From CAVRUH01 sp963822595 (GTDB lineage: Bacteria; Chlamydiota; Chlamydiia; Chlamydiales; Waddliaceae): a stretch of DNA of 64,000 nucleotides. The first letter of the stretch is position 1. Each line of letters opens with the position of its first letter. A program made the position numbers and the translations under genes. The stretch spans positions 62,001 through 126,000 of the forward strand of contig CAWGIG010000005.1 in the NCBI GenBank assembly GCA_963822595.1, written 5' to 3'. Shown here one piece after another: positions 63,183 to 64,000 of the stretch. The notes under the pieces were generated by a model. It was given only the letters and a program-made list of their open reading frames with translations. It was not told the origin of the DNA and ran no database searches.

Positions 63183-63939
63183 AGAGCTGCCGAACATCCT
63201 GACATTTGTTTCTCAAAGCTTTCATAATGATAGTTTTGCGAAGACGTTAAAAGATTGGCAAGACCCTATATTTTCAGTTTTAATCGCCTGCTTTATTGCT
63301 ATTTTATTTCATTTTGGGTCCAGACAACGGAAGATGATTCCCGGGCCGTTTCAAAACTTTTTTGAATTTTATGCCGATGCCGTCGATAGTGTCGTCATGG
63401 AGATCATCGGGCCGGAAGGGAAGAGATTTGTTCCCTTCATTGGAACATTATTTATTTACATTCTGAGTTTGAACTGGGCTGGGTTGGTTCCTTTTTTGAA
63501 ATCGCCGTCCTCAAACATTAGCATCACCGCCGGATTGGCCATTTGCGTGTTTTCGCTCGTTCAGTACTTGAATTTTAAGAATATGGGATTGATGGGCTAT
63601 TTTTATCATCTTGCCGGCTCGCCAAAAGGGGGACTGGGCTGGGCTATGGTCCCTTTGATGCTTCCTATTGAAATTATCACGCAGTTTGCTAGGCCTTTAA
63701 CATTAGCCTTACGTCTTTGTGGTAATGTTTTGGGGGAAGATATCTTTATTGCCTTGGCGACTGTCTTCGGCGTTTCGGTAATGTCCCACTTCGTGATCCC
63801 TGTTGGCCTGCCTCTCCAACTACCTTTTATGCTGCTTGGATTATTTACCGGATTTTTACAGGCATTAGTCTTTACTTTATTAACGACAATTTATATTTTG
63901 TTGTCTTTACCGGGTGTGGAAGAAGCACACCCCAATTAA
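63166..63939 (+). CDS. atpB: F-type ATP synthase subunit a
   Basis: 257 residues, starting with GTG and overlapping the broken atpI-like frame by 17 bp. Five or six membrane helices. The essential arginine lies in LTLALRLCGNVLGED (~183), with FIYILSLNWAGLVPFLKSPS and FTGFLQALVFTLLTTIYI as further subunit a marks. It forms the ion half-channels against the c-ring. Pathogenic Chlamydia use only a V-type ATPase; an F-type operon is known from some environmental chlamydiae. Confidence 0.95.
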   Translation: MKIENKELPNILTFVSQSFHNDSFAKTLKDWQDPIFSVLIACFIAILFHFGSRQRKMIPGPFQNFFEFYADAVDSVVMEIIGPEGKRFVPFIGTLFIYILSLNWAGLVPFLKSPSSNISITAGLAICVFSLVQYLNFKNMGLMGYFYHLAGSPKGGLGWAMVPLMLPIEIITQFARPLTLALRLCGNVLGEDIFIALATVFGVSVMSHFVIPVGLPLQLPFMLLGLFTGFLQALVFTLLTTIYILLSLPGVEEAHPN

Positions 63940-63954
63940 CTCAAGGGAGATTTT

Positions 63955-64000
63955 ATGGATTTAGGAACTGCAGTAGCTATTTCAGCACCCTTAGGGGTAG
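63955..64000 (+). CDS. atpE: F-type ATP synthase subunit c, 5' end (partial)
   Basis: ATG 63955 follows AGGGAGA at 5-6 nt. The 15 visible codons (MDLGTAVAISAPLGV) are hydrophobic, and the gene follows atpB by 15 bp, as atpE does in F-type operons. The ion-binding carboxylate lies beyond the window, so proton or sodium specificity is not visible. Confidence 0.75.
   Translation, partial: MDLGTAVAISAPLGV

Overview
The window looks like chromosome from a member of the Chlamydiota, most likely an environmental, amoeba-associated lineage (Parachlamydiales-like) and not a pathogenic Chlamydia. The evidence is gene content and gene order. The order pkn5-sctQ-sctP-sctO-sctN-CT668-like-sctG-sctF-cdsE-cdsD-scc4 matches the chlamydial CT673-CT663 type III secretion (T3SS) cluster. 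A gltX / tsp / euo / recJ neighbourhood resembles CT445-CT447 plus CT441, and there are two ADP/ATP translocases. Features unusual for pathogenic Chlamydia are alanine dehydrogenase, mnmH, a SulP transporter and the start of an F-type ATP synthase operon. The assignment is by recognition only; no searches were run.

Layout. (1) 1-15 kb, housekeeping: the tail of an unknown gene, mnmH-serS (minus), smc-ald (plus), a 245-bp near-perfect palindrome, a SWIM/SNF2 helicase, der and a SulP transporter. (2) 15.2-42.4 kb, one long minus-strand T3SS island. Its 5' end (42.4-30.3 kb) carries three large low-complexity proteins of unknown function, two SycD/LcrH-type chaperones, a CopB-like translocator with a repeat-built N-terminus, a CopD-like candidate and two unknowns. 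It continues through scc4 and cdsD, then a consensus promoter followed by cdsE, sctF, sctG, a CT668-like gene, sctN, sctO, sctP, sctQ, pkn5 and sctC. It ends with a TPR-like lipoprotein and a secreted, cysteine-less YidD-like protein. (3) 42.6-53.7 kb: two NTT nucleotide transporters flank an operon of a small coiled-coil protein and two DUF115/Maf-type proteins fused to MORN_2 repeats. The second copy is split by a one-base frameshift. A hypothetical minus-strand gene follows. (4) 53.9-62.3 kb: a phosphatidyltransferase, a GT61-like glycosyltransferase, DedA, gltX, Tsp/Prc protease, the developmental regulator EUO and recJ. (5) 62.5-64 kb: atpZ-like, a doubly frameshifted atpI-like reading frame, atpB and the start of atpE.

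Intergenic DNA is dominated by foldback repeats. Family A (built on ATGGAC/GTCCAT words) has three full copies and one half-copy that encodes the C-terminus of mnmH. Family B (core AACAGGATAAGCAGGATCGC and its inverse) has five copies. There are also single complex palindromes after ald and between sctC and pkn5, and a tandem pair of 133-bp foldbacks inside the T3SS island. No tRNA, rRNA or CRISPR array was seen.

Most promising leads: an apparent internal translation start in sctQ; four degenerate ~85-residue repeats in the CopB-like translocator; the Pkn5-like kinase with a degenerate SpoIIE-like phosphatase domain; the DUF115-MORN_2 pair between the nucleotide transporters; and the uncharacterised secreted-protein block upstream of cdsD.
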